Positions 55,791-64,000 of a stretch of 64,000 bases of DNA are shown here, piece by piece. The first letter of the stretch is position 1. Each line of letters opens with the position of its first letter. The notes under the pieces are model-generated. The model saw only the letters and a program-made list of their open reading frames with translations. It made no database searches and had not been told where the DNA came from. Source of the stretch: Colocasia esculenta (taxonomy: Eukaryota > Streptophyta > Magnoliopsida > Alismatales > Araceae); the NCBI GenBank assembly GCA_014218235.1, contig CM024759.1, forward strand, positions 74,669,079-74,733,078. Direction: 5' to 3'. A program made the position numbers and the translations under genes.

Positions 55791-56162
55791 AATGGTCATT
55801 CATGATGAATCACTCAAGATTCCAAAATATGCAATGATTCCAAAAGCCCAAGTGCTTCATGAGACAGATCCCCTTCTGATGGTTGACCCAAGGAAGAAAC
55901 CCGAACCCAGCTTCCAGAGTACCCATATCCAAGCTTATCTCCAGATTTCTATTTTTACTTTTCCAGACTTAAGTTGTTTTGTCAGGTGTGCCTTTGATGG
56001 TTACATCGTTAACCAAAAAGCAGTTAGCCCGTGGGCACCACGTTAGACTGCACCGCCCTACCCCGGGCATTTTTCTTTTAATAATTTGGGAGATAGCAAA
56101 GGACCCCTTTCGCTGGTCAGCTTTCATAATTCTCAATGTTGTCATGGCAGGCAATGCCCCAA

Positions 56163-56700
56163 AACCCCAAAAAATATCGAATATATAAAAATCCACAAAA
56201 ATCAAATATTCTTAAAAAATCCAATACAAAATCAGATATTTTTCAAAAAAACCAAACAAATCCAAATAGTGCCAAAAAATACTACAAAAATCTAGATATT
56301 TCAAAATTCACAAAAAAGTTGAATATTTTTCAAAATCCAAACAAATTAGATATTTTCAAAACAAACAACAAAATCAGAATATTTCAAAATCCCAAAAAAA
56401 TCAAATAGAGTAAAAAACTCCAACAAAAATCAGATATTTTCAAAAAAAAATCAGATATTTTTCAAAACCGAAACAAATTCGAATAGTGTCCAAAAACACC
56501 ATAAAAATCCAGATATCCAAAAATCCAAACAAATTCACAAATTTAAAACTCCACAAAAATCAGAAATTTCAAAACCCACACAAATTCAAATACTTTCTAA
56601 AAACTCAAACACAAAATCAAATATTCCAAAATCAAACAAATTCAAATAATTCAAAACCAAATACAAAATCCAAATATTCATAATCCAAAAATATCCCGAT
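56163..56700. repeat. A-rich low-complexity tract
   Basis: About 540 bp of irregular CAAAAATC/AATATTTCAAAA words with almost no G on the plus strand. It gives spurious Asn/Lys-rich ORFs. Confidence 0.9.
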
Positions 56701-57451
56701 GGTATTGCACAGGGCAACATGTCCTTTTTGCGCCAGATCAGCTTGATCATTTGATCATTCGGCTCCTCATTTCTTGCACTTTGAACTCCTCAGTTCAGAT
56801 CATCCTCATGGTCAAACAGACCCAAAACACATTGAATATCCATTGACAGAGCTATGCCTCCTTGTTTACTCGCTTTATCCATGCTGCATGCTCCATGTTT
56901 TTACTGTTTTCCATGACGATGTTTTTATCTTGGCTGACGAGTTTTGAGTGCAGGATTCGAGTTCCCTCATCCGGCGCACCCAGGCTATCGCTGCCCTCGC
57001 CATCAAGTTATCTATATTGTATTGATTATGCACACCAGGGACCTTGTGGCTCTGAGGAATCTGGGATTTGAGTTCCCCTTCATCAAAAACGATGATTATC
57101 CCAGTGGATCCTTTGCCATACGGATAGGCCGTTGCGCTTTGGCTTTTGAGGACGACGGACCCATGCATGAACAATGGTCCTGACTCATTCCAGCGTAACA
57201 ATATTATCCCTGGTTAATTTTTATCCCTTTTAACCTGTTTTCTCTTTAGCCCAGCATGCATACATGCATTTTAAAATCACAGTGGGAATCCACTCTTCTA
57301 GGGCAATTTGCGGGCCATTCGTGCCTATTTCCAGTAACTCGATTTATTCCACTCCGAGTCGAGTATCCAGCCTCCTTGATTATCGCCTTCGGGAAGATTT
57401 CCTCAAGAACCATTTGTTTGGACTTGCTCCTTATCTTTTACTTTTACTCTT

Positions 57452-57645
57452 CGAGATCCGCTGGGTCGGGCAATCCCCCGATGGCGCAACCTAGGGATTG
57501 TGTCCTTAGGTACTTCCCCTACGTTGGAAGTTGATCTCTCCTCCTTTATCTCACAAGATCCGCCGGGCGGGCAATCCCCCGATGACGCAACCTATGGATT
57601 GTGTCCTTAGGTACTTCCCCTTCGCTGGAAGTTGATCTTTTCTTG
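57452..57645 (+). repeat. 102-bp direct tandem duplication
   Basis: GATCCGC(T/C)GGG(T)CGGGCAATCCCCCGATG at 57455 recurs at 57557, through TTAGGTACTTCCCC and GGAAGTTGATCT. Confidence 0.92.
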
Positions 57646-57950
57646 TTTTCGTGCCCCGCGCACATCTTTGTCCCTTCTTTTCCTTAGTCCAAGCTTTTGT
57701 TTCTGAGGGTTATCTTCCCGAGGGTGATTTCCAGGGATGTTGAGGAAAAACACTTGTCAGATGGGCTGTTTGCCATTTCAGCGCGTGTCTCTTTTTAACC
57801 TTGACGCCAACTCTTCAGTCCACTCCGCTGCGCTCCACTGCGCTATGCTGCATTCTGCTGCATTTCGCTTCATTCCATTGCACTCCATTCAGCTCATCTT
57901 CGTGTCCCTCCGCTCGCTCCCCTGCAGAGCAGACGTCAAGGTTGGGCATC

Positions 57951-59403
57951 TGTAGACACGCAAATTTTACCCATTATGGGCATATTTTCGAGTTACACTG
58001 TAACGCCCAAAATGCCCCGCTTTTTACCTCCAAAGAGCGTCTTTCCAATATTCCTAAATTTTACGCATTTTTCTGGGTGTCTCCCTAAGGTGGGTCCAGT
58101 CGTAAAAGGGCCCAATCAGCGACAAAACTTCCATTTCAAAAGGTCAGATCAGCGACGGAACAGCGACGGAAGTATTTCCGTCGCTAATCTGTCGCCAATC
58201 AGTGACGGATTAGCGACAGCCAACATATCCTCCTGAACCGCCTCCAAATCGCGTCGGCCCCGTGCGGCAAGATTCGGAAACCGCCACTGCGAAACGCGTC
58301 GGGAGGGTGGACGCGATTTAGAAAATCCGTCGCTAATCAGCGACAGATCTCGTTGGCCGCGATTTCCGGCCCACCATTTGAAACGCCTCGGGGTGGGTGG
58401 ACGTGATTTAAAATTCCGTCGCTAAATCCGTCGCTAATTCCGTCGCTGAATTGATCCCCCCACAAGTTACCTCCGGTGTGCGATTCAAATTCCGTCGCTA
58501 TTTCCGTCGCTGATTCCGTCGCTAACCCTTTTAAAACGCGACGACCGCACTAGATGCGATTTCGAGCCTAAAACATAAAAACTCAGTTTCGCACCCAGCA
58601 GAGCAGACAGGCCATTTGAGTGGGTTTTGAGTTTTTTTTAGAGAGAGAGAGAGAGGGTTTCTAGAGAGAGAAAGGGGGTTTTAGAGAGAGGGAGGGGTTT
58701 TCAAGCGCCTGGGCTTTGCCGTTTGCCTCCCCGATGCCACCCCGCGCCGTCTCCGTCGTCTCTGTCTCTCGTGGGCTCTTCATCGCCGTCATCTCTCTCC
58801 TCCTCTCGCTGTCTCGCCCTCCACAGCGCCGTTACGCTGTCCGGCCGCCCAGGGGAATCACCCCACTTTTCTTCCTTCCGGACCCCTCGTGGTCCTTTGA
58901 GTTTCTTTTATCACTTTTGCACATCACTGGCCCCTTCGTGGCCCATTTTTACACTTTCCATGCATGCACACACTTCCATGCCATTTTTAGGGGTTTAAAA
59001 GACCACCAAGAAGGTGCGCTCTTTACCATTTTATATTTCTGTCATTTTATTCCGTTTTTAGGATTATTTACTACACAATTATTTAATTAGTTTTTGTTGT
59101 CTTTTTATTGTCTTATTGTGTCAGGTACCCCGGAGCTGAATCTCCTTCGCCGGCCGGCCGGTGGAAGGAGGAGGAAAGGGCCCACATCCATCTCCCGTCT
59201 TGTACGTCCCTCGCGGCGTTGTCTTTTGGCGCCCTCGGTGCCTGGCGATCACGGTACATTTAATTTATTATTTTTATTGCCTTTTTACATCGCCCGAAGG
59301 GCACCCCGTGTTTTTACCGTCTTTTTCACGCGTATCCGTACGCGTTGTGTGTAGCGTGTGTTTTTCGATCCCCGTAAAACGGGAGCGAAAAATACAATCT
59401 ACA
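57951..59403 (+). repeat. 3' LTR of gag-only element
   Basis: Starts TGTAGACACGC and ends ATCTACA. Same landmarks as the 5' LTR: hairpin at 59142-59170 and TGGCGATCACGG at 59243-59254. About 90 bp shorter than the 5' LTR through deletions in the U3 word array. Confidence 0.92.
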
Positions 59404-60711
59404 ACATGTTCATGATATGCATTCCAAGGTGGCATAGATCGTTAATGCATGTTAATGGCTCGTGCACTGATTGTCTCACTCGTGAAAGTACATGCTTATT
59501 ACTTGCTTGCATGTTGACATGATCAATCTTGTTACATGCTATCTCATTCTTGCTTATGAAATTGACAATCTTGATAGATCATTGTTCACACCATCTTGAT
59601 ATCTTGTGCTCTAGTGTCCTTCTAGACGAAGTATTGCAATCCCTTGTATATCTTCTACTATCTTGCACGATACACTAGTCACATTTTATTATCGTGGTTT
59701 AACTACATAGTTCATATCATGCTCATACCATCTAGCTTATAAAGTGTTAAATACTTATATCATGCTTAGAAGATGTAAATCCTACTGGGCGAGTGCGCTC
59801 ATTAGGGGTGAACACGGGTCGGTTTGGTTTAGGTTGGTTCATTTTTTGGCCAACCCAAACTGAACCGAATCTCAAGGCCAACCCGAACCGAACCAATTCG
59901 GTTCGGTTTAAAGTGAAGTCTAATGCCCTTGTATCGCAAATGTGTGCTTGCTTTAATGGCTAAGGCGCTGGCCACTCCCTATGAAGGTGTAGGGTTTGAA
60001 TATTGGTTTGCCCCCTTTTTTTTTGACAAAAATGGTCAGTTTTGGCACGTTTTTGACCAAAAAACTCTTGGCAAACAAGAGTTTCGAACCTATGCCGCCG
60101 CAAAGCCATTTGGCCCATGCTTTAGCCAACTGCGCTACATTTTTTTTGAGTTACAAATACACATAATATATACATATATTCGATTCACTCGGTTTCAGAA
60201 AGTGAAACCGAACTGAATTCTGTAGGGTCCCAAACCGAGCCAAACCAATCCGAACCGGTCGATCCGGTTCAATTTTTTGGTTTGAATGAAATTCTGAATA
60301 GCCATAGCACTCATCACCTACCTTCTTAACATTTCAGGAGATCAGAATATAGATGAGGAAGAGAACCACAAGACTACACTGGGGATGATCAAGAGTGAAG
60401 AGTGATTTACAAGCCTTAGTGTTGGAGTCATAATGCCCTGGTGTCATAGTTTGAGCAATTGAGAGTATTAGAATAATGAAATATGATAGGATAATATGTA
60501 ATTTTCCTTTTATTAAATTTTAGTCCTATAATCCTAATATTTGGAATTACGATTGTATTAGGTTTTATCTTTTGAAATAAATAAAGAGTTTTGAAGTTAC
60601 GACAATTGCAAACTATTTGTGTTATATGTAATTGCTCTCTAGAGACTTATTTGCCGATTGTTCAAATCTCAGTCATCCTTTTGCTACCATGTTTGGGACG
60701 TGACAAGATCA
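59404..60711. repeat. Right part of the older host LTR (contains a MITE)
   Basis: Non-coding. It shows a 'cctactgggcgag...taacatttcagga' block around the MITE and ends GACGTGACA at about 60711, resembling the 3' end of long Gypsy LTRs. No primer-binding site follows. Confidence 0.4.
59803..60306. mobile_element. tRNA-bearing hAT MITE, 503-bp family (copy 2)
   Basis: Ends are TAGGGGTGAACACGGG and TTCTGAATAGCCATA, with an 8-bp duplication GCGCTCAT (59795-59802) and GCACTCAT (60307-60314). The plus-strand tRNA-like part has A-box TGGCTAAGGCGCTGG (59957-59971) and a weak B-box GGGTTTGAATATT (59992-60004). The minus-strand part has A-box TAGCGCAGTTGG (60126-60137) and a strong B-box AGGTTCGAAACTC (60079-60091). 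It shares its architecture with the copy at 14463. Confidence 0.82.
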
Positions 60712-60797
60712 ATTGTTGGGATCTTCACGATATCCTTCGATAGAGTCTTCACCACATCCTTCTTACATTCAATCTACACATTTTCTATCATGACCAT
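60712..60797. other. Short spacer between LTRs
   Basis: No feature recognised; the last five bases, ACCAT, would be one side of the Copia LTR target site. Confidence 0.4.
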
Positions 60798-60949
60798 TGT
60801 TGAACCACTCTTATATTTTATCCTTTTATTTTGGTGATAACAAAACCCATGTTTAACTTAAAATATCATTAATATATTTTATATCATGTTTCTCTCATGA
60901 ATACAATATATTCTTGCATTATCATGATAGATTTACACTGAGTTTCAAC

Positions 60950-61475
60950 TTCGTCATGCACGTTTTGATCATGTTCAGTCGAAGTTTACTTTGTCATATA
61001 CGAAACTAGCTTCGTCATATCTGAAGTCCGGTTTGTCATATCCGAAACTGACACTTCGTCATGCATGTTTTTGGTCGTGTTCAGTCGAAGTCCAACTTCA
61101 TCATATACGAAGCTAACTTCGTTATATCCAAAGTTCTATACGAAGTTCACTTCATCATATATGAAGTTATACTTTGTCATATCCGAAGTTTCAGCTTCAA
61201 CTGACTACGTTATTTTCTGTACATTCAAAGTTACACTTCGTCGTATCTAAAGCTTCACTTCGATCGACTACGTTATTTTCTATGCATCCGAAGTTACACT
61301 TTGTCATATCCGAAGCTTCACTTCGATTGACAACGTTATTTTCTATACATCTGAAGTTCACTTCATCATATACGAAGTTAACTTTATCATATCTGAAGTT
61401 TCAGCTTCGATCGACTATGTTATTATCTGTACATACGAAGTTACACTTCGTCATATCCAAAGCTTCACTTCAACC
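60950..61475. repeat. CTTCGTCATATCCGAAG word array
   Basis: Short palindromic words (CTTCG...CGAAG) recur. In the last part, GACTACGTTATTTTCT repeats at 61203, 61266, 61329 and 61412, giving units of about 63 and 83 bp. The array resumes after the nested solo LTR at 62955. Confidence 0.9.
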
Positions 61476-62949
61476 TGTAGAAATGTCAGTTTGATGACAT
61501 ATTGAGTAAATTTCATGTTATATCGCACTGTCTCAAAGTGGCTCTCTTCAATTAACCTCTTAGGCAATTTTCCTATTTTTCAGATTTTTCTAGGATTTTT
61601 AGGAATTTTTCTAAGGGCTTTGAAGTGGTCTGTTGTGTATAAGTGATTCGCGATGGACACACTGGTCACGATTTAGGATGTTTGATCCGCGACGGGTGAA
61701 GCCGTCACGTATCACACTTCCTTTTATTGCGCTTACCACGTTTTGAAGCACGTCCAGTTAGGTTGCCGCGTTTAAGAGCTTCCAATTTCGAATTATGGCA
61801 AATTCCAAAATTATTTTTGGAAAGATTTTCTTGCTAATTAGAATCACGTCCACATGGTTCGTCGTGTTTCTAACCTTCCATCATATGAATATCGACTCTC
61901 TTCAGAAGATCAACTCTGTTCAAATACACGACTACTTATGTCGTCGCGATTAAATATTTCCATTTATTAGTATTTGGAAAGAATCAATCAAAACTGTAAG
62001 TGTTTGAAACGCATCAGGCTATGGCGTCGCGATTCTAGAACCTGCTATAATCAATGTTTGGAAAGGGTCAATAGGAGCAAGCCGATCTTTTGAAACGTGG
62101 CGCTTTGATCAGTCACGATTTAGGTCTAAAGGCGACCTTTGTGTCTGTCACGATTTATGAATTTTTCCCCTATAAAAAGACCATTGAGGCTATGATTTTA
62201 TGCATAACCCAAGCACTACGACGAAGCCCTGTAGCACTGGAGACTCAACCTCCGAGCTAAGAAGAAGAATTCTCATTTCCAAGCTACCTAAAGCATCCAT
62301 TCTTTGGAGTTCGGATCCTCCATCATCTCACGTGCATCAGAGCGGGGGGGGGGGGGGGGGGGGGGGGGGGGAGGGGGGAGAGCTCTCTTCTTCCACTTCG
62401 GCCATTCAAACAGCGGGCTTCTGCCCATCGGATTTTCCATCTCCCTTCTTCATTCCTTAGTTTTTCATTTAGTGCATTCATCATTTCACACTCACACACA
62501 TTTCATTTCCTTCACACCCACATTTTTAGGGGTTTAACACCACCTCCACAAGGTGTGTTCAAACCCATGCAACTGCGTATTTCTTACATTTCTTTGATTT
62601 TAATTCTGCACAACATAGTCTAATCATTGCTTTTACTTATTTGTTTATTTTTCTCTCTCTTGCAAGGTAACTACGAGCTAAAGTCTTCTTCGCCGGCCGG
62701 CCGGTTGGAGAAGTAGAGGTCAACCCACAATCACAACTCCTGTGATCTTTGGGTAAAGGTAAGTATTCGTTACACCTCTTACCCGTCTCCTTCGGTACCC
62801 TCGTGTACCTGGCGATCACCTTCCCATCTTGTGCACGCACACACTCCCCCTTCTTTCTTATTTCTTTCCTACGCTCATTATTATCTTTAAAATTCCTTTT
62901 TTTATAAATTATTTCTTTGTGGATTTTTTGAAAAAAAAGCACATTCACA
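61476..62949. mobile_element. Ogre-type solo LTR nested in the Copia LTR
   Basis: Begins TGTAGAAATG, ends ATTCACACA's last CA at 62949, and is flanked by a perfect 5-bp duplication CAACC (61471-61475, 62950-62954). Removing it restores an uninterrupted repeat unit of the Copia array. It shares with the 48737 element the GCCGGCCGGCCGG hairpin (62685-62713), TGGCGATCAC (62810-62819) and hairpin words ending CACGATTTA. A 28-G run lies at 62344-62371. Confidence 0.85.
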
Positions 62950-63114
62950 CAACCGACAACTATTTTTTGTACATCCGAAGTTCACTTCATCATATACGAA
63001 GTTAACTTCATCATATCCGAAGTCTTATCTTTGACCGACAACGTTGATCTCTGAACATTCGAAGTTACACTTCGCCATATCCAAAGTTTAACATCAACCA
63101 ATTGTGTTGTATTT

Positions 63115-63245
63115 TAGACAATCAAAGTGTAAACATCGATTGTCTTTGAGCAACATCAATTACCCTTATAAAACATAGATTACTTTCATGAAACATCGAC
63201 TGCGTTTGAAATATCGATTGCCTTTAAATAAGCATTGATTGCCTC
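63115..63245. repeat. ATCGATTG word array
   Basis: Variants of ACATCGATTGTC/ATCGATTGCCTTT recur about every 20 bases within the Copia LTR. Confidence 0.75.
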
Positions 63246-64000
63246 TATATTTCAATTGTTTCAAAATCTTTGTGGCGGCAAATGAAAGTTCATATGTACT
63301 TCACATGTTATCTTATTATTTATCTGTCTGACTAAAGATCTTTTCGATGTCTATCCTTCAGGGTATTTGTTAGCAAGAAACATGGAAGTAAGGCCTCACC
63401 TAACATATCTGGATGTCAGTAGAAATCATGGACCTCTGCACATAACAAGGTATGGGCCTTCTGTCAGAAGACTTTTTAATCTAACTATCTTTTGTGACTA
63501 CAGATATCTAGACTTCCCTCTACACCAAGTGTCCGTTAGACAGAAGTAGAAGAAGAGCAGATGATGAAGAGTCTCAACGGATCCAAGAACTCCAACGGCT
63601 ATACCTCAATGAATCTATCTTTATGCTCTATAAAGAATGAAGTGATTGAAGCAGAAGTGCAAGAGAGCCTTCCTGAAAATCCTTCTGAAAAAGTGTGCTT
63701 CCAATGAGAAGCCTCAACACCATACACACTCAAAGTAAGAGAGAAAGAGCTCGAGCCCAATAAGAAGTGTGCACGCAAGCAACCATCTGAAAGTCTTCAA
63801 GCATTCAAGCTTCTTTTCTCTCTTCACTCTCTCTATTCATCATTGTAAATCTAGGGGAGAGTTTGTGAGCTGAAAGTTTGAGTTAGTGTTCATCTTGTAT
63901 AGCTCTCAACATGTTCTTTCTTTTCTAACAAAGATTTGTGTCCAGTTGTAGTACTGTATGCAATGTTCCTCTTCTTGCGTGAAGAGAAGGGCAGTGGGGT

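Larger units (their letters stand above)
54696..57950 (+). other. Non-coding 3' internal region of gag-only element
   Basis: No conserved domain is seen in any frame. It contains repeated GGGCATCG/GGGCAC motifs (54500-54990), the tandem repeats listed separately, and a CTGCATT-rich stretch (57820-57900) before the 3' LTR. Only a weak purine tract precedes the LTR. Confidence 0.7.
48737..59403 (+). mobile_element. Gag-only Ogre/Tat-like LTR retrotransposon (TR-GAG-like)
   Basis: 10,667 bp, flanked by ACGTG (48732-48736) and ACATG (59404-59408), a 5-bp duplication differing by one CpG-to-CpA change. Two LTRs (1,540 and 1,453 bp) start TGTAGACAC and end ATCTACA. A primer-binding site lies two bases after the 5' LTR. 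The internal 7.7 kb holds one long Gag-type ORF (51321-54695), then a 94-bp tandem repeat, an A-rich tract and a 102-bp duplication. No protease, RT, RNase H or integrase motif appears on either strand. It would need enzymes from an autonomous relative. Confidence 0.85.
60798..64000. mobile_element. Copia (SIRE-type) LTR, truncated by window end
   Basis: Begins TGTTGAACCACTCT, then TTTTGGTGATAACAAAAC, matching the first 50 bases of the solo LTR at 33347. It continues through a CTTCGTCATATCCGAAGT word array, an interrupting Ogre-type solo LTR (61476-62949), more of the array, an ATCGATTG array (63115-63245) and an U3/R-like body to the window edge. No coding sequence is seen; whether an internal region follows is unknown. 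Confidence 0.75.

Noticed and set aside
56086..56683. Asn/Lys-rich ORFs
   Set aside because: They are products of the A-rich low-complexity tract.
60950..61475. Second CRISPR- or satellite-like array
   Set aside because: It is part of a Copia LTR word array continuing on the other side of a nested solo LTR; too short to be a satellite.
62200..62537. Gly-rich ORFs
   Set aside because: The glycines come from the poly-G tract; the sequence is part of an LTR.

Overview
This is a nuclear window from a flowering plant. The evidence is spliced genes of plant-specific families (a tyrosyl-DNA phosphodiesterase 2 with two RanBP2 zinc fingers, a ferric-chelate-reductase first exon, a class V chitinase relic), GA/AT microsatellites, and a dense nest of plant-type LTR retrotransposons (Tekay/Del-like, Tat/Ogre-like and SIRE-like Copia). 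The species cannot be named from the sequence alone; a lineage with a large, transposon-rich genome fits.

Layout. 1-8.2 kb: AT-rich intergenic DNA with one Ser-rich first exon on the minus strand, a hAT-type MITE and a degraded LTR-like stretch. 8.2-21.1 kb: the best-supported gene, a four-exon TDP2 homologue of 424 aa. Its third intron is 8.3 kb and holds several MITEs, (GA)n tracts and inverted repeats. 23.0-24.2 kb: a GH18 chitinase pseudogene and an FRO-like first exon with no later exons visible. 25.2-39.3 kb: a 14.1-kb Tekay-like Ty3/Gypsy element with a 5-bp target-site duplication (TSD). Its 5' LTR is split by a 2.56-kb solo LTR, and its pol is split by a 2.81-kb Copia-type solo LTR with its own perfect TSD. 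39.3-48.7 kb: decayed repeats, word arrays and Ogre-type LTR sequence. 48.7-59.4 kb: a 10.7-kb Ogre/Tat-like element with two LTRs, a primer-binding site and one intact 1,124-codon Gag-type ORF but no recognisable protease, RT, RNase H or integrase. It is a gag-only, non-autonomous element. 59.8-60.3 kb: a second copy of the tRNA-bearing hAT MITE. 60.8-64.0 kb: a Copia-type LTR cut by the window edge and interrupted by another Ogre-type solo LTR with a perfect TSD.

Two patterns stand out. First, short hAT MITEs (354 and 503 bp families, 8-bp TSDs) carry tRNA-like Pol III A and B boxes; the 503-bp form has two of them facing each other. Second, LTRs of unrelated lineages each contain an array of short CpG-bearing, often palindromic words or hairpins (GTCGAC, ATCGAT/CGATTCG, CTTCG..CGAAG, CCGTCGC, GCGTC..GACGC). 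The Ogre-type LTRs also share a GGCCGGCC-loop hairpin and a ten-base copy of their own primer-binding site.

The host genes show no evident functional link to each other. The ordering is mostly a record of successive insertions, which exact or near-exact TSDs let one read.
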